A stretch of 64,000 bases of DNA from Tardiphaga sp. 709 (GTDB lineage: Bacteria > Pseudomonadota > Alphaproteobacteria > Rhizobiales > Xanthobacteraceae), in NCBI RefSeq assembly GCF_032401055.1, contig NZ_CP135529.1, forward strand, positions 3,346,501 to 3,410,500, read 5' to 3'. Shown one piece after another: positions 36,337-44,775 of the stretch; within the stretch, counting starts at the first letter, position 1, and each line of letters begins with the position of its first letter. A program made the position numbers and the translations under genes. The notes beneath the pieces were generated by a model. The model was not told where the DNA came from. It worked only from the letters and a program-made list of their open reading frames with translations, and did no database searches.

Positions 36337-37520
36337 CGGGTTTTCTCCTTTAATTGCTCCTGCGACGCATCGAGCAGCTTTTGCGCGCGATCAACGGCGG
36401 CAAGAGAGCGGCTGAAATCAATGCGCGGCCGCATCGCCGTCTTCACTTCGCTGCTTCCGTCGCTTTTGGCCTTTGCCTCCGGCAGCGCTTTTCGAACATT
36501 CAATCCAATGGCAAGCGCCGCGGTTTGCAGTTCGACATCACGTTCGGACAGTTTTGCCTTGTCGATCTGCTCAAGCTCGGCGATTGCCGTACTGTGTGCC
36601 GATGTGGCAACGCGTGCCGCGGCACGGTACAGGCGCGCGCGCACGCGCTCGGCGCTGTCATCATCGGACAATGCAAATACACGGTCGGCGGCAAGCACTG
36701 TCATTTCAGTCTTGCCGCGAACCAATGCCGTTCTTGCAATTAGAAGATAGAGCGCACGCTGGCTCGCCCGATCGAGATGATCGAGCACGGCGACAAGACG
36801 CGGGAAACGATCAGGTCGCTGCACGAAGCTGAAGCGTGCCACAGAGAGCGCAAAGCGCTGGCGGAAATTCCCCGCATAGATGGAATGCCGATATCTGCGA
36901 AAGTAACGCACCGCGAGGGCTTCGAACTTGTCGAAGTCGTCGTCCTGTCCGACGATGAAAATCTCCCTACGCAGTGCCGCTTCCTCGACCAGCGTGCCCG
37001 GCATCATCAGCCGCACCTCGTCAAGCAATGCGATCGCGACCTTCAGGTCGTCCTGCGCAACCAGTGCCGATTGCACCAGCGCAATCTCCGCACCGAGCGC
37101 CGCAGGCAGACTACGTGGCTTGATATTCGCGAGCTTCGACTTCGCTTCGTCCGTACGCCCTTCGACGTAGGCGATAGCGCCATCGACAATGGCCTCGTCA
37201 ATATTCAGCACGTTGCGGGAACGGAGGCTCGCGACCACTTGCGGCGACCCGCCACTCAGGAGGAAGGTGACAGCTGCGCGCGAATTGCGCGGCTCCTTCC
37301 AGACGGCGGCATCGGCTTTCAGGAAATTCTCACCCAGGCGCTTCAGCAGGGCGGGTTGGGAATTGTGAGCATCGAGATCGCCGCGCGCGATCTGATCTTG
37401 CAGCATCTGCAATGAACGAACCATCTGATACGGTTCGCGCATTTGGTCGTCGGCCGGCTGCGCATGTGCGCTGCCAAGACAGGCTAGAAGCGTTGCTGCA
37501 ATGATCCTGGCGCTGGTCAT
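36333..37520 (-). CDS. motC: Periplasmic motility protein MotC
   Basis: This 395-residue protein has a signal peptide (ARIIAATLLACLGSAHA) and a helical periplasmic body with LVRSLQ-type repeats, including YQMVRSLQMLQDQIARGDL, YVEGRTDEAKSKL and YFRRYRHSIYAGNFRQRF. MotC binds MotB in the periplasm and tunes stator function in Sinorhizobium. ATG 37520 overlaps the motB stop (ATGA) and begins the signal peptide; a longer frame upstream lies inside motB. Its chaperone, MotE, is encoded at 44772. Confidence 0.88.
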   Translation of the reverse strand: MTSARIIAATLLACLGSAHAQPADDQMREPYQMVRSLQMLQDQIARGDLDAHNSQPALLKRLGENFLKADAAVWKEPRNSRAAVTFLLSGGSPQVVASLRSRNVLNIDEAIVDGAIAYVEGRTDEAKSKLANIKPRSLPAALGAEIALVQSALVAQDDLKVAIALLDEVRLMMPGTLVEEAALRREIFIVGQDDDFDKFEALAVRYFRRYRHSIYAGNFRQRFALSVARFSFVQRPDRFPRLVAVLDHLDRASQRALYLLIARTALVRGKTEMTVLAADRVFALSDDDSAERVRARLYRAAARVATSAHSTAIAELEQIDKAKLSERDVELQTAALAIGLNVRKALPEAKAKSDGSSEVKTAMRPRIDFSRSLAAVDRAQKLLDASQEQLKEKTR

Positions 37521-38854
37521 AGCACGGGAGCACGGATCAGAAGCTCGATCCGCCGGTTCTGCGCGGCAAGCGGGTCGTTCTGAATTTTCGGCCGGCGGTC
37601 TGCATAGCCCTCGATGCGCTCGACCCGCGCGGCGTCGAGGCCGCCGCGCACCAGCATGTGATACGCCATATGCGCACGCGCGGTCGAAAGCCGCCAATTG
37701 TCATATTCCGATGTGCGATAGACGCGGCTATCGGTGTGACCGCGCACGATGACCTGGCCACGGTTCTGCGCGATCATCGGCGTGATCTTGTCGAGCGCGC
37801 GAACGAGACCGGGCGTGGGCTCGGCCGAGCCGTTGGCAAACATTCCGTAATTCACGTCGTCCGTCAGATTGATCAGCAGTCCTTCGGGAGTCTCCCTCAC
37901 TTCGGCAACCGGACGCGCCGGTCCAATGGTGACCAATGCCGCCGAGATCGCGGCCTGGAGCTTGGCGGCGTCCATCGGCTGGGCCTTTTCAGCCTGGGCG
38001 GGCGCCTTGTCAGGCTGCGCCTGGGATTTATCAGCCGGTGCTGCGGTCTTGTCAGCCTGAGCCGGTTGCGGGCGACCCGCTGCCGGATTGGACTTGTCGC
38101 CATCGTCGGCAAACAACCCGGCGGGCTTCGGTGCCTCCTGCTTGTCGGATTTCGCGGGAGTTGAATTCGATCCCGACATCTCCTGACCCGGGGTGCCGGT
38201 GGCATCAGGCTTGGCATCGAGCGGGCGCGGCTCCTGGCCCTCGCTCGCCGCAGCAGCAACATCCTCGCCGAATGGAAGGCTGCCGGCGTCCTTGCGTCCC
38301 GACAGCTTCTTCTCGAGCGACGAGATCGACGCCATCGGCCAGTTGATCGGATCGAAGGGGTCCCGATAGGCCTCTCCGCCCTTCAGCCCTTCCTTACGAT
38401 TCGGGTCGAGCGCCGCGCTGGTCTGTCCCGGACGCGGAGGACCGCCGGCAATCTCCGACAGCACCGCATAAGGATCGCGAAACAACGTCGCCTCGCCATA
38501 GCGCGGTTGTGGAGGCTGCGGACGCGCAAGCGCATCGGTCGGCTGACCTGGCTCCGGATGCGGCCACTTGCTCTCGCCTTCCACGGCCTTGCCGGGGTCA
38601 ACCCTCCGGGCGTCGTTGATGCCCTTGCGATCCGGTGTTGAGTCGGTCAGCTTGATCGGATTGAAATAGGTGGCAACGCTCTCACGCGTTTCCTGATTGG
38701 TGGCATTGATCAGCCACATCACCAGAAAGAATGCCATCATCGCCGTCATGAAGTCGGCATAGGCGATTTTCCAGACACTGTTCTTCGTCTCGCCGCTCTC
38801 AAGCGAACTGCGACGGCGGATGATCACTATTTCTGGCGGAAGCGGATCGGCCAT
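37517..38854 (-). CDS. motB: Stator protein MotB with long linker
   Basis: This 445-residue protein has a single membrane helix (YADFMTAMMAFFLVMWLI, about 32-49) with the proton-carrying aspartate D34, and a C-terminal OmpA-like peptidoglycan-binding domain (about 335-440) with VIVRGHTDSR and RIEGYADRRP. Between them is an unusually long Pro/Ala/Lys/Asp/Gln-rich linker with repeated PADK and AQ units (about 255-290). It anchors the stator to peptidoglycan. Its partner motA is 14 kb away. It lies directly after the fliH gene, with a 1-base gap. Confidence 0.95.
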   Translation of the reverse strand: MADPLPPEIVIIRRRSSLESGETKNSVWKIAYADFMTAMMAFFLVMWLINATNQETRESVATYFNPIKLTDSTPDRKGINDARRVDPGKAVEGESKWPHPEPGQPTDALARPQPPQPRYGEATLFRDPYAVLSEIAGGPPRPGQTSAALDPNRKEGLKGGEAYRDPFDPINWPMASISSLEKKLSGRKDAGSLPFGEDVAAAASEGQEPRPLDAKPDATGTPGQEMSGSNSTPAKSDKQEAPKPAGLFADDGDKSNPAAGRPQPAQADKTAAPADKSQAQPDKAPAQAEKAQPMDAAKLQAAISAALVTIGPARPVAEVRETPEGLLINLTDDVNYGMFANGSAEPTPGLVRALDKITPMIAQNRGQVIVRGHTDSRVYRTSEYDNWRLSTARAHMAYHMLVRGGLDAARVERIEGYADRRPKIQNDPLAAQNRRIELLIRAPVL

Positions 38855-38855
38855 C

Positions 38856-39551
38856 TCAGCTCTGGACCGCCATCTTCAGTCGTTCGGTCCAGACCTTGAG
38901 CTGAGTCTCGAGCACGATCTGATCAACGACAATAGACGCTTCCGCTTCGGGGCCGGCACGCAATTCCGATGCGATGGCGCGGACGCCGAGCTTGCTGCGG
39001 ATCAGTTCGAGCAGCTCCGATGGGCCTGTGATACGCAGGACCGGGCGGCGGCTATCGGTTGTAATCGACGACAGATGCTCGATGAATGACGTAACTGCCT
39101 GTTTCTGCACGGCGTTACTGATGAGCGGCTCGAGGAGTCGAGCGACTACGCCGGCGATCCTTCCCTGCAACTGGTCGCCCATTTCGGCGATATCGCCGGC
39201 GAGCTTGGCCGCAGTCTCGTTGAGCAGTTGCTGCCGTTCTTCGGCGGCCTGCGCTGCAAGTGCCTGCTTCTCCTGCTCCAAGCGCCGTTCGAACTCGGCG
39301 AGTGCGCTCGCATAGCCTTCGGCGCGACCACGCTCATAGCCATCATCCTCCTGCACGACAGGCGGCTTTGGCTGCATCTGCGGCTGGGGTTGAAACGACG
39401 GCTGCTGCTTTGCCTTCTGCAGAAGTGGCTGATGCTGCGACTGCACGCTGGAGTGATGCAGATGGTCGAACGGAACGACGCGGCTGCGTGTTTTTGGCGG
39501 CTCCGGTCGATCGAAATCGGCGATCAGACGTGCGACTTGCTCTGCGCTCAT
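38856..39551 (-). CDS. fliH: FliH-like flagellar export regulator
   Basis: This 231-residue protein has a Gln/Pro-rich N-terminus and then the FliH pattern: YERGRAEGYASALAEFERR followed by a long coiled coil (LEQEKQALAAQAAEERQQL). The C-terminal domain includes LEPLISNAVQKQAV and ASIVVDQIVLETQL. FliH binds and restrains the export ATPase FliI. ATG 39551 overlaps the fliF stop (ATGA) and is preferred over the codon eight residues upstream. Its place after fliF fits fliF-fliH order. Confidence 0.85.
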   Translation of the reverse strand: MSAEQVARLIADFDRPEPPKTRSRVVPFDHLHHSSVQSQHQPLLQKAKQQPSFQPQPQMQPKPPVVQEDDGYERGRAEGYASALAEFERRLEQEKQALAAQAAEERQQLLNETAAKLAGDIAEMGDQLQGRIAGVVARLLEPLISNAVQKQAVTSFIEHLSSITTDSRRPVLRITGPSELLELIRSKLGVRAIASELRAGPEAEASIVVDQIVLETQLKVWTERLKMAVQS

Positions 39552-41191
39552 ACCGCTTCCTCTTGTCTGATCCATTGTTTCAGAATCGCCGCCGCCTGCT
39601 TCTCATCGAGCTGGATGATCTGTTCCAACCGCCTCTGCGGCGTATTCTGCATACTGCTCGAGACATCCTGGATAAGATTGGGCGGAGCCTCGCCTCCTGT
39701 CAGAGCCGCGGTCGCCATCGTGCTGCCGCCACCGAGAAGCGCATTCGTCTCCGCCTGGAACTGCATTGTCTCGTCCGTCTTCGCACTGGCCAGGATCGTA
39801 TTGATCGCTGGGCGCAGACCGAACCAGATCAGCATGCCGGCCACGGCCAGGATGGTGATGGCACTCACGAGACTGCCCGCCTGACGCATCATCACTTCTG
39901 TGAAGGTGATCGACGGCACCGGCGTGAGATCGCGCGCACCTTCCATGAATTCGACTGCCGAAACCTGAATCTGGTCGCCACGCGGGCGATCGATGCCAGC
40001 TGCGGTCGCAGCAATCTGCGAGATCTCCGCGACCTTGGCTTCGATCGCAGCATCGCTCACCTTGTCGCCGAGGCTCGCGATGAGACGCGGCCGGTTGACC
40101 AGAACGGCGAGGAACATCTTGTTCACCACAAAACCATCGCTCGTGGTCGTCACCGTCTTCGACGACACTTCGTAATTGGTGATGTCTTCGCGGCGCTGCT
40201 TCTCATCATTCTGATTCTTGGCACCGGTCGCATTGACCTGCTGATCTGGCAGGTTCTGCTGAACGGTTGTCGGCTGCTGTCGATCGAGGCTCTGCGATGT
40301 TTCCTTCTCTCGTACAGCGCGCACAGAGCGCTGCACCCGCGAATCTGGATCGTAGACCGTCTCGTTGGTCTGTTTCTTATCGGTCGACAGCTGGGTCGCA
40401 ACGCTGACCTCGAAGTTATCGAGCCCCAGATAGGGTGTCAGTGCCCGGCTCACATTCTCCTGGATCGAGCGGCTGACGACCTTCTGCAAATTGGCCATCG
40501 TGGTCGGCGTTGCCCCGAGGCTGCCGCTGCCGTCATCGTCCGAAAGCAGCGAACCGTCACTGTCGAGCACGGTGACCTTGTCCGCGGTCATTCCCGGCAC
40601 GGCCGCAGCTACGAGATGGCGCACCGAACGCGCCGTGCGTGCATCCGCCGGGCCATCCGTTCGCAGTACGACCGAAGCCGATGGCGGCGACTGCTCACGC
40701 CGGAATGAACCACGCGCAGGCATCACGATATGAACGCGGGCTGCCTTGACGCCTTTGAGAACCTGGATCGTTCGCGCAATCTCGCCCTCGAGCGCACGCA
40801 CGCGCGTGATTTCCTGCATGAACGAGGTCAGGCCGAGCGAGCCGATCTTGTCGAACAGCTCATAACCGCCGCCGGTGGTGCTAGGCAGGCCCTTGTCGGC
40901 GAGTAGTGTACGCGCCTGGGCGGTCTGTCCGGGACGAACATAGACGGTATCGCCCGCCGTATTCAGATCGAAAGCGATATTCGCGTCGCGCAGCACCGAG
41001 CTGACACGCGTCACGTCCTCGCGGCTAAGACCCGAATAGAGAACATTGTATTCCGGCCGGCTTATGTAGTACGCGCCGCCGCCAACACCGCCAAACACAG
41101 CGAGGCCAACCACCGCGAGCAGAATGAGACGCTTCGTACCCAGCTCAAGCAGATTGTTCCAGAGCTTCTGCGCGTGCTCGCGATTGACCAT
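39548..41191 (-). CDS. fliF: MS-ring protein FliF
   Basis: This 547-residue protein has two membrane helices (near residues 23-43 and about 435-455) enclosing a periplasmic region with FliF ring-building motifs (GLSREDVTRVSSVL, ALEGEIARTIQVLKGVKAAR). The C-terminal segment RRLEQIIQLDEKQAAAIL is the FliG-binding end. It forms the MS ring that seeds assembly. The 129 bases upstream, before the flagellin stop, hold a flagellin terminator and probably the fliF promoter; FtcR controls fliF in Brucella. Confidence 0.95.
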   Translation of the reverse strand: MVNREHAQKLWNNLLELGTKRLILLAVVGLAVFGGVGGGAYYISRPEYNVLYSGLSREDVTRVSSVLRDANIAFDLNTAGDTVYVRPGQTAQARTLLADKGLPSTTGGGYELFDKIGSLGLTSFMQEITRVRALEGEIARTIQVLKGVKAARVHIVMPARGSFRREQSPPSASVVLRTDGPADARTARSVRHLVAAAVPGMTADKVTVLDSDGSLLSDDDGSGSLGATPTTMANLQKVVSRSIQENVSRALTPYLGLDNFEVSVATQLSTDKKQTNETVYDPDSRVQRSVRAVREKETSQSLDRQQPTTVQQNLPDQQVNATGAKNQNDEKQRREDITNYEVSSKTVTTTSDGFVVNKMFLAVLVNRPRLIASLGDKVSDAAIEAKVAEISQIAATAAGIDRPRGDQIQVSAVEFMEGARDLTPVPSITFTEVMMRQAGSLVSAITILAVAGMLIWFGLRPAINTILASAKTDETMQFQAETNALLGGGSTMATAALTGGEAPPNLIQDVSSSMQNTPQRRLEQIIQLDEKQAAAILKQWIRQEEAV

Positions 41192-41266
41192 AAATACCCC
41201 TGCCCACTTCCGAATCGATCATCGATTGTGAAGCTTGTCCGAGGGTTACGGAGAGCTGGAAAGCGA

Positions 41267-41298
41267 AATGGCCGCGACCTATGACGGTCGCGGCCATT
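41267..41298 (-). terminator. Terminator hairpin after flagellin
   Basis: AATGGCCGCGACC (41267-41279) pairs perfectly over 13 bp with GGTCGCGGCCATT (41286-41298) around a 6-base loop. On the minus strand it lies 23 bases after the flagellin stop. The T-rich tract after it is weak, so it may also protect the abundant flagellin mRNA from decay. Confidence 0.82.
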
Positions 41299-41320
41299 CC
41301 CATTCACGATGTGAGAGCGA

Positions 41321-42619
41321 TTAGCCGCGGAACAGCGACAGGATGCTCTGGCTGCCGGCATTGGCGATCGACAGCGCCTGAATGCCCAGCTGCTGCTGCG
41401 TCTGCAAAGCCTGGAGGCGGGTCGATTCGGCGTTCATGTCTGCGTCGACGAGCTGGCCGATACCGCGATCGAGCGAGTCAGTCAGGGTCTTGACGAAGTC
41501 CTGCTGCAGACCGATGCGGTTCTTGATGGCGCCGAGGTTGGTGGCGGCATCGGTGATCTTGCTCAGCGCTTTGTCTGTACCCGAGATGTAGGTCTCGAGC
41601 GCAGTCAGATCGGAGGCGCTATCGGTGAACTTCGAGATGTCCAGATTAGCTACGCTGAAGGTGGTCCAGCCACCATTCTTGTAGACGTCGTAGGTCTGGT
41701 CGAGAACGCCTTTTTGGGTCGCCACGTTGGCGGTAGCCGCTGGCTGCAACGCAACGGTACCGCCGGTCGCGCCACCATTGGTGCTGGTGGTAGCGATCGC
41801 GGTCGTGCTGGCGTTCTTGATCTCGAGCGTCTTGCCATCGGCATTGACACCAACAGTAAGGCCCTGAATGCCCAGACCGTTAAGTGCCTTGGCGATGTCC
41901 TGAACCGTGGAGCTCTGCGACACGTTGATCGTGGTCGTCGTGGCAGTTCCACCAAGTGGCGTGACGGCGAAAGCAATCGTGCCCGTGGTCGTGGCGGGCG
42001 GACCAGCCGCACCGACGGTGGCCGGATCGAAAACGAGGGTCGTCGTCGTGGCGGCAGCGTGAGCCGTGATGTAGGCGGCGTCGAGCGTCGTATCGTAGAG
42101 CTTGATGGCGTCGAGGTCGATGGTGAGCGTGTCCACCGAAACGACACCGCCGGCGCGGGAGAAGGACGACACGACCGACTTCGTCGAGTTGTAGGTGGGG
42201 TCCTGTGAGTCGACCGAGATCCAGTTTTCACCGTTGAACACGGCCGAGTCGGCAGTATTCTTCAGCTGCTTCTGAAGTTCGGTGATTTCGCTCTGGATCT
42301 TGGCGCGGTCGACACCCGGGGTACGAGCAGCAACCAGTTTTTCCTTGATCGACGAGACGACGTCGACCGTGCCTTCGAGGCCAGTATACATCGTGTCGAT
42401 GGTCGCAGCGCCGAGACCGAGAGCGTCCTGCACGGCGCCCAGAGCCTGAACGTCCGAACGCATCGTGGTAGCGATCGACCAGTAAGCGGCGTTGTCCGAC
42501 GCGGTCGCCACGCGATAGCCGGTCGAAATACGGTTCATCGTGGTGGAGAGGTTGGCATCGACCGAGCGCAGGGTCTGCAGCGCGGTCATTGCCTGGGAGT
42601 TGGTCATCAAGCTAGACAT
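41321..42619 (-). CDS. Flagellin
   Basis: This 432-residue protein is the filament subunit. The N-terminal D0/D1 part (SSLMTNSQAMTALQTLRSVD, RISTGYRVATASDNAAYWSI) and the C-terminal D1/D0 part (GAIKNRIGLQQDFVKTLTDS, ALSIANAGSQSILSLF) are conserved. The centre (about 170-330) is a Thr/Ala/Gly-rich variable domain with a hook-IN-like TINVSQSSTVQDIAKALNG. Only one flagellin gene is in the window. ATG 42619 lies directly after a hairpin that hides its ribosome binding site. A longer frame upstream runs through the leader and is not used. Confidence 0.96.
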   Translation of the reverse strand: MSSLMTNSQAMTALQTLRSVDANLSTTMNRISTGYRVATASDNAAYWSIATTMRSDVQALGAVQDALGLGAATIDTMYTGLEGTVDVVSSIKEKLVAARTPGVDRAKIQSEITELQKQLKNTADSAVFNGENWISVDSQDPTYNSTKSVVSSFSRAGGVVSVDTLTIDLDAIKLYDTTLDAAYITAHAAATTTTLVFDPATVGAAGPPATTTGTIAFAVTPLGGTATTTTINVSQSSTVQDIAKALNGLGIQGLTVGVNADGKTLEIKNASTTAIATTSTNGGATGGTVALQPAATANVATQKGVLDQTYDVYKNGGWTTFSVANLDISKFTDSASDLTALETYISGTDKALSKITDAATNLGAIKNRIGLQQDFVKTLTDSLDRGIGQLVDADMNAESTRLQALQTQQQLGIQALSIANAGSQSILSLFRG

Positions 42620-42620
42620 C

Positions 42621-42659
42621 GTATGTCCCTTTAATTTGATTGATTTGCTGGGGACATAC
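42621..42659 (-). promoter_or_regulatory. Flagellin leader hairpin hiding the Shine-Dalgarno sequence
   Basis: On the flagellin mRNA, GTATGTCCC (42659-42651) pairs perfectly with GGGACATAC (42629-42621) over 9 bp, around an unstructured AT-rich 21-base loop. The Shine-Dalgarno core AAAGGGA sits at the loop edge and in the right arm, and the stem ends one base before the ATG. Folding would block ribosome entry. FlbT is known in Caulobacter to act on the flagellin leader, so this is a likely target region. The inverted repeat could also be a protein-binding DNA operator. Confidence 0.75.
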
Positions 42660-42675
42660 CGGACTTTCACCGGTA
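42657..42675 (-). promoter_or_regulatory. Competing small hairpin in the flagellin leader
   Basis: TACCGG (42657-42662) pairs with CCGGTA (42670-42675) around a 7-base loop. It shares bases 42657-42659 with the left arm of the Shine-Dalgarno hairpin, so full formation of both is not possible. This could make an on/off switch, though the larger hairpin is longer and probably more stable. Confidence 0.5.
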
Positions 42676-42799
42676 CGAGAGGGCGGCATCATGCCTTTGG
42701 AATGTCGATATCTGATCGACCCAACCTGTCGTGAACTGCAAGCTAGCCGCCAAACCTTACCCAAAGCTGAAGGGAGCGGCGGCTCGTATAGTTAACAGC

Positions 42800-42842
42800 G
42801 ATCATTTGATTCGTCACTTACCTTGTGATGAATCAAATGATC
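42800..42842 (-). other. Long near-perfect hairpin at the fliP 3' end / flagellin leader start
   Basis: GATCATTTGATTCGTCAC (42800-42817) and GTGATGAATCAAATGATC (42825-42842) form an 18-bp stem with one mismatch (a possible G-U pair in RNA) and a 7-base loop. It touches the last base of the fliP stop codon. No T-run follows on the minus strand, so it may be an mRNA-stabilising or processing structure, a Rho-coupled end, or a DNA operator for the flagellin promoter. Confidence 0.8.
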
Positions 42843-43576
42843 TAGAGAAACGACTTCACAAGACCAACTGCGAGCAAATTCCAGCCGTCGATCAACACGA
42901 AGAATAGTACCTTGAATGGTAGCGCGAATACCGTGGGCGGCATCATCATCATGCCCATCGACATCGTCAGTGTTGCGACGATCATGTCGATCACCAGGAA
43001 CGGCATGACGACAAGAAAGCCGATCTCGAATGCGCGGCGAAGTTCCGACACCATGAAAGCCGGGATGATAATTCGCAAATCGACCCGTTGCCCGTCGAGT
43101 TTGACCTTCATACTCTCGGCTGCGAGGTTCTCGAAGGTTTGCAGATCCTTTTCGCGCACGTGCTGCAACATGAAATCCCGGAACGGATCTGTGACCCGCG
43201 AATAGGCTTCCTGTTCGGTGATTTCATTCTTCATCAGGGGCTGAAGGCCGTTTACCCAAGCGCGATCGAAAGTCGGCGCCATCACATAGAATGTGAGAAA
43301 CAACGCGAGGCTGATCATCACGATGTTCGCTGGCGTAGTCTGCAGGCCAAGCCCTGTGCGCAGGAATGAGAGCGCGACGACGAATCGCGTGAAGCTCGTC
43401 ACCATGATGAGCAAGCCCGGCGCCAGTGACAGCACCGTCAGCAGCGCGACCATCTGGATGATTCGGCCGCTGGCACTACCCTCGCCCGGCGGAAGCAAGG
43501 TCGACAGATCCGGAACCTGCGCCATGGCAGCTGTCGGCAGAAGCGCCAGGAGCAGGATCGGAATGATACGCTTCAT
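42842..43576 (-). CDS. fliP: Flagellar export gate protein FliP
   Basis: This 244-residue protein has a signal peptide (IIPILLLALLPTAAMA) and four membrane helices. Family segments are MVTSFTRFVVALSFLRTGLG, the middle NEITEQEAYSRVTDPFRDFM, and the C-terminal MIVATLTMSMGMMMMPPTV. It is the core of the export channel. No fliO is encoded next to it. It overlaps fliL by four bases. A long hairpin begins at its stop codon. Confidence 0.96.
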   Translation of the reverse strand: MKRIIPILLLALLPTAAMAQVPDLSTLLPPGEGSASGRIIQMVALLTVLSLAPGLLIMVTSFTRFVVALSFLRTGLGLQTTPANIVMISLALFLTFYVMAPTFDRAWVNGLQPLMKNEITEQEAYSRVTDPFRDFMLQHVREKDLQTFENLAAESMKVKLDGQRVDLRIIIPAFMVSELRRAFEIGFLVVMPFLVIDMIVATLTMSMGMMMMPPTVFALPFKVLFFVLIDGWNLLAVGLVKSFL

Positions 43577-44058
43577 TGCACCACCAGCGTCTCGATAATC
43601 AACTCACGAACCCTGCCGCTCGAACGCGTAAGCGCGCGCTCATTCAGGTCTTCGCGCAAATATTGCAGGCCGCGGGCACCCTCGATCTGCGCGGGTGTGA
43701 GCGTGCGCAGATAGGCTGCAACATCTTCGCCGATGCGGGCGACCACGATACTCGCCTCCTCCTCGGTCAACTTGTCGGTCACGATCGACGCCTCCATGCG
43801 GATCCAGGCATTTGGCGGCGCCGCCAGATTGGTCACGACCGGTGTGATCTTGCGCAGACGATCATTGGGATTGAAGGCCGAGGAGATCGGCTTCTCCGGA
43901 ACTTCCTTCTGGCTTTCACTGATGCGTTGGAACGTCGACATCAAATGCAGGCTTGCCAGCGCTCCTGCGCCCACCGAGAGCGCAGTGACGAGCAGCAGGG
44001 CGCCAAACCACTGCATGACCCCCGGGCGCTGGCCTTCATTCGCGGTGTCATCGGCCAT
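43573..44058 (-). CDS. fliL: Flagellar basal body-associated protein FliL
   Basis: This 161-residue protein has one membrane helix (WFGALLLVTALSVGAGALAS, about 19-38) and a periplasmic FliL domain. The domain has NLAAPPNAWIRMEASIVTD, DVAAYLRTLTPAQIEGARG and the ending REDLNERALT with VRELIIETLVVQ. FliL strengthens stator output. It lies 12 bases after flgH and overlaps fliP. A second FliL-like protein closes the array at 24418. Confidence 0.92.
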   Translation of the reverse strand: MADDTANEGQRPGVMQWFGALLLVTALSVGAGALASLHLMSTFQRISESQKEVPEKPISSAFNPNDRLRKITPVVTNLAAPPNAWIRMEASIVTDKLTEEEASIVVARIGEDVAAYLRTLTPAQIEGARGLQYLREDLNERALTRSSGRVRELIIETLVVQ

Positions 44059-44070
44059 GAGCGATCCCCA

Positions 44071-44775
44071 TCAGAACGGCGCGACCTGGTCGTAGACCTG
44101 CTGGCCCCAGTTCGGCTGCTGCACTTCCATGGACCGGCCGCGCCCGCCATACGAAATGCGGGCTTCGGCGATCTTCTCATAGGCGATCGTGTTGTTGCGG
44201 CTGATATCGATCGGACGCACGATGCCGCCGACATTGACGATGCGCATTTCGTAATTGACGCGCATCTCCTGCGAACCGCTGACCAGGAGATTGCCGTTCG
44301 GGAGTACGTCGACAACGACTGCAGCCACCGAGAAACGTACTTCTTCGTTCCGGTCAATCTTGCCAGCGCCCTTGTTCGACGACTGGGACTTGACGTTGGT
44401 GTCGAAATTTCCCGCCGAGAGCCATTTGGCAATATTGGCCGAATAGTCGGACTCAACCTTGATCTGCGAGTCACGCGACCGATCCGTCTTGTTGTCGAGG
44501 ATCGCCTTGTCGTTCATCAGAATATTCACGGTCAGAAGATCGCCGACCCGCGTGGCCCGCGAATCGCGGTAGAGGTCCTTGCGGTCATTCCAGATCGAGT
44601 GAGGGCCTGCGCTACGATAGGCACGCCTCTCGATCGGGATTGCGCGCGCATCGACCTGCATGCCGTTGCCAATCGGCGACATGTAGGGTGCCTGGCCAAC
44701 CTCGGCGAGATTGCTGGCGCAACCGGTCAGGCACGACAGTGCGACCGGAATCAGAATCACTCTTAACCACATCAT
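44071..44775 (-). CDS. flgH: L-ring lipoprotein FlgH
   Basis: This 234-residue outer-membrane lipoprotein has the lipobox LTGC at residues 17-20 and FlgH motifs such as DLYRDSRATRVGDLLTVNIL, then VDVLPNGNLLVSGSQEMRVN and VGGIVRPIDISRNNTIAYEK. It builds the L ring around the rod. Its start overlaps the motE stop (ATGA). Length is typical. Confidence 0.95.
   Translation of the reverse strand: MMWLRVILIPVALSCLTGCASNLAEVGQAPYMSPIGNGMQVDARAIPIERRAYRSAGPHSIWNDRKDLYRDSRATRVGDLLTVNILMNDKAILDNKTDRSRDSQIKVESDYSANIAKWLSAGNFDTNVKSQSSNKGAGKIDRNEEVRFSVAAVVVDVLPNGNLLVSGSQEMRVNYEMRIVNVGGIVRPIDISRNNTIAYEKIAEARISYGGRGRSMEVQQPNWGQQVYDQVAPF

Noticed and set aside
39260-40708. 482-codon open frame on the plus strand across fliH and fliF
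   Set aside because: It is the antisense shadow of two clear flagellar genes; the product is His/Arg-rich and has no domain or start signal.
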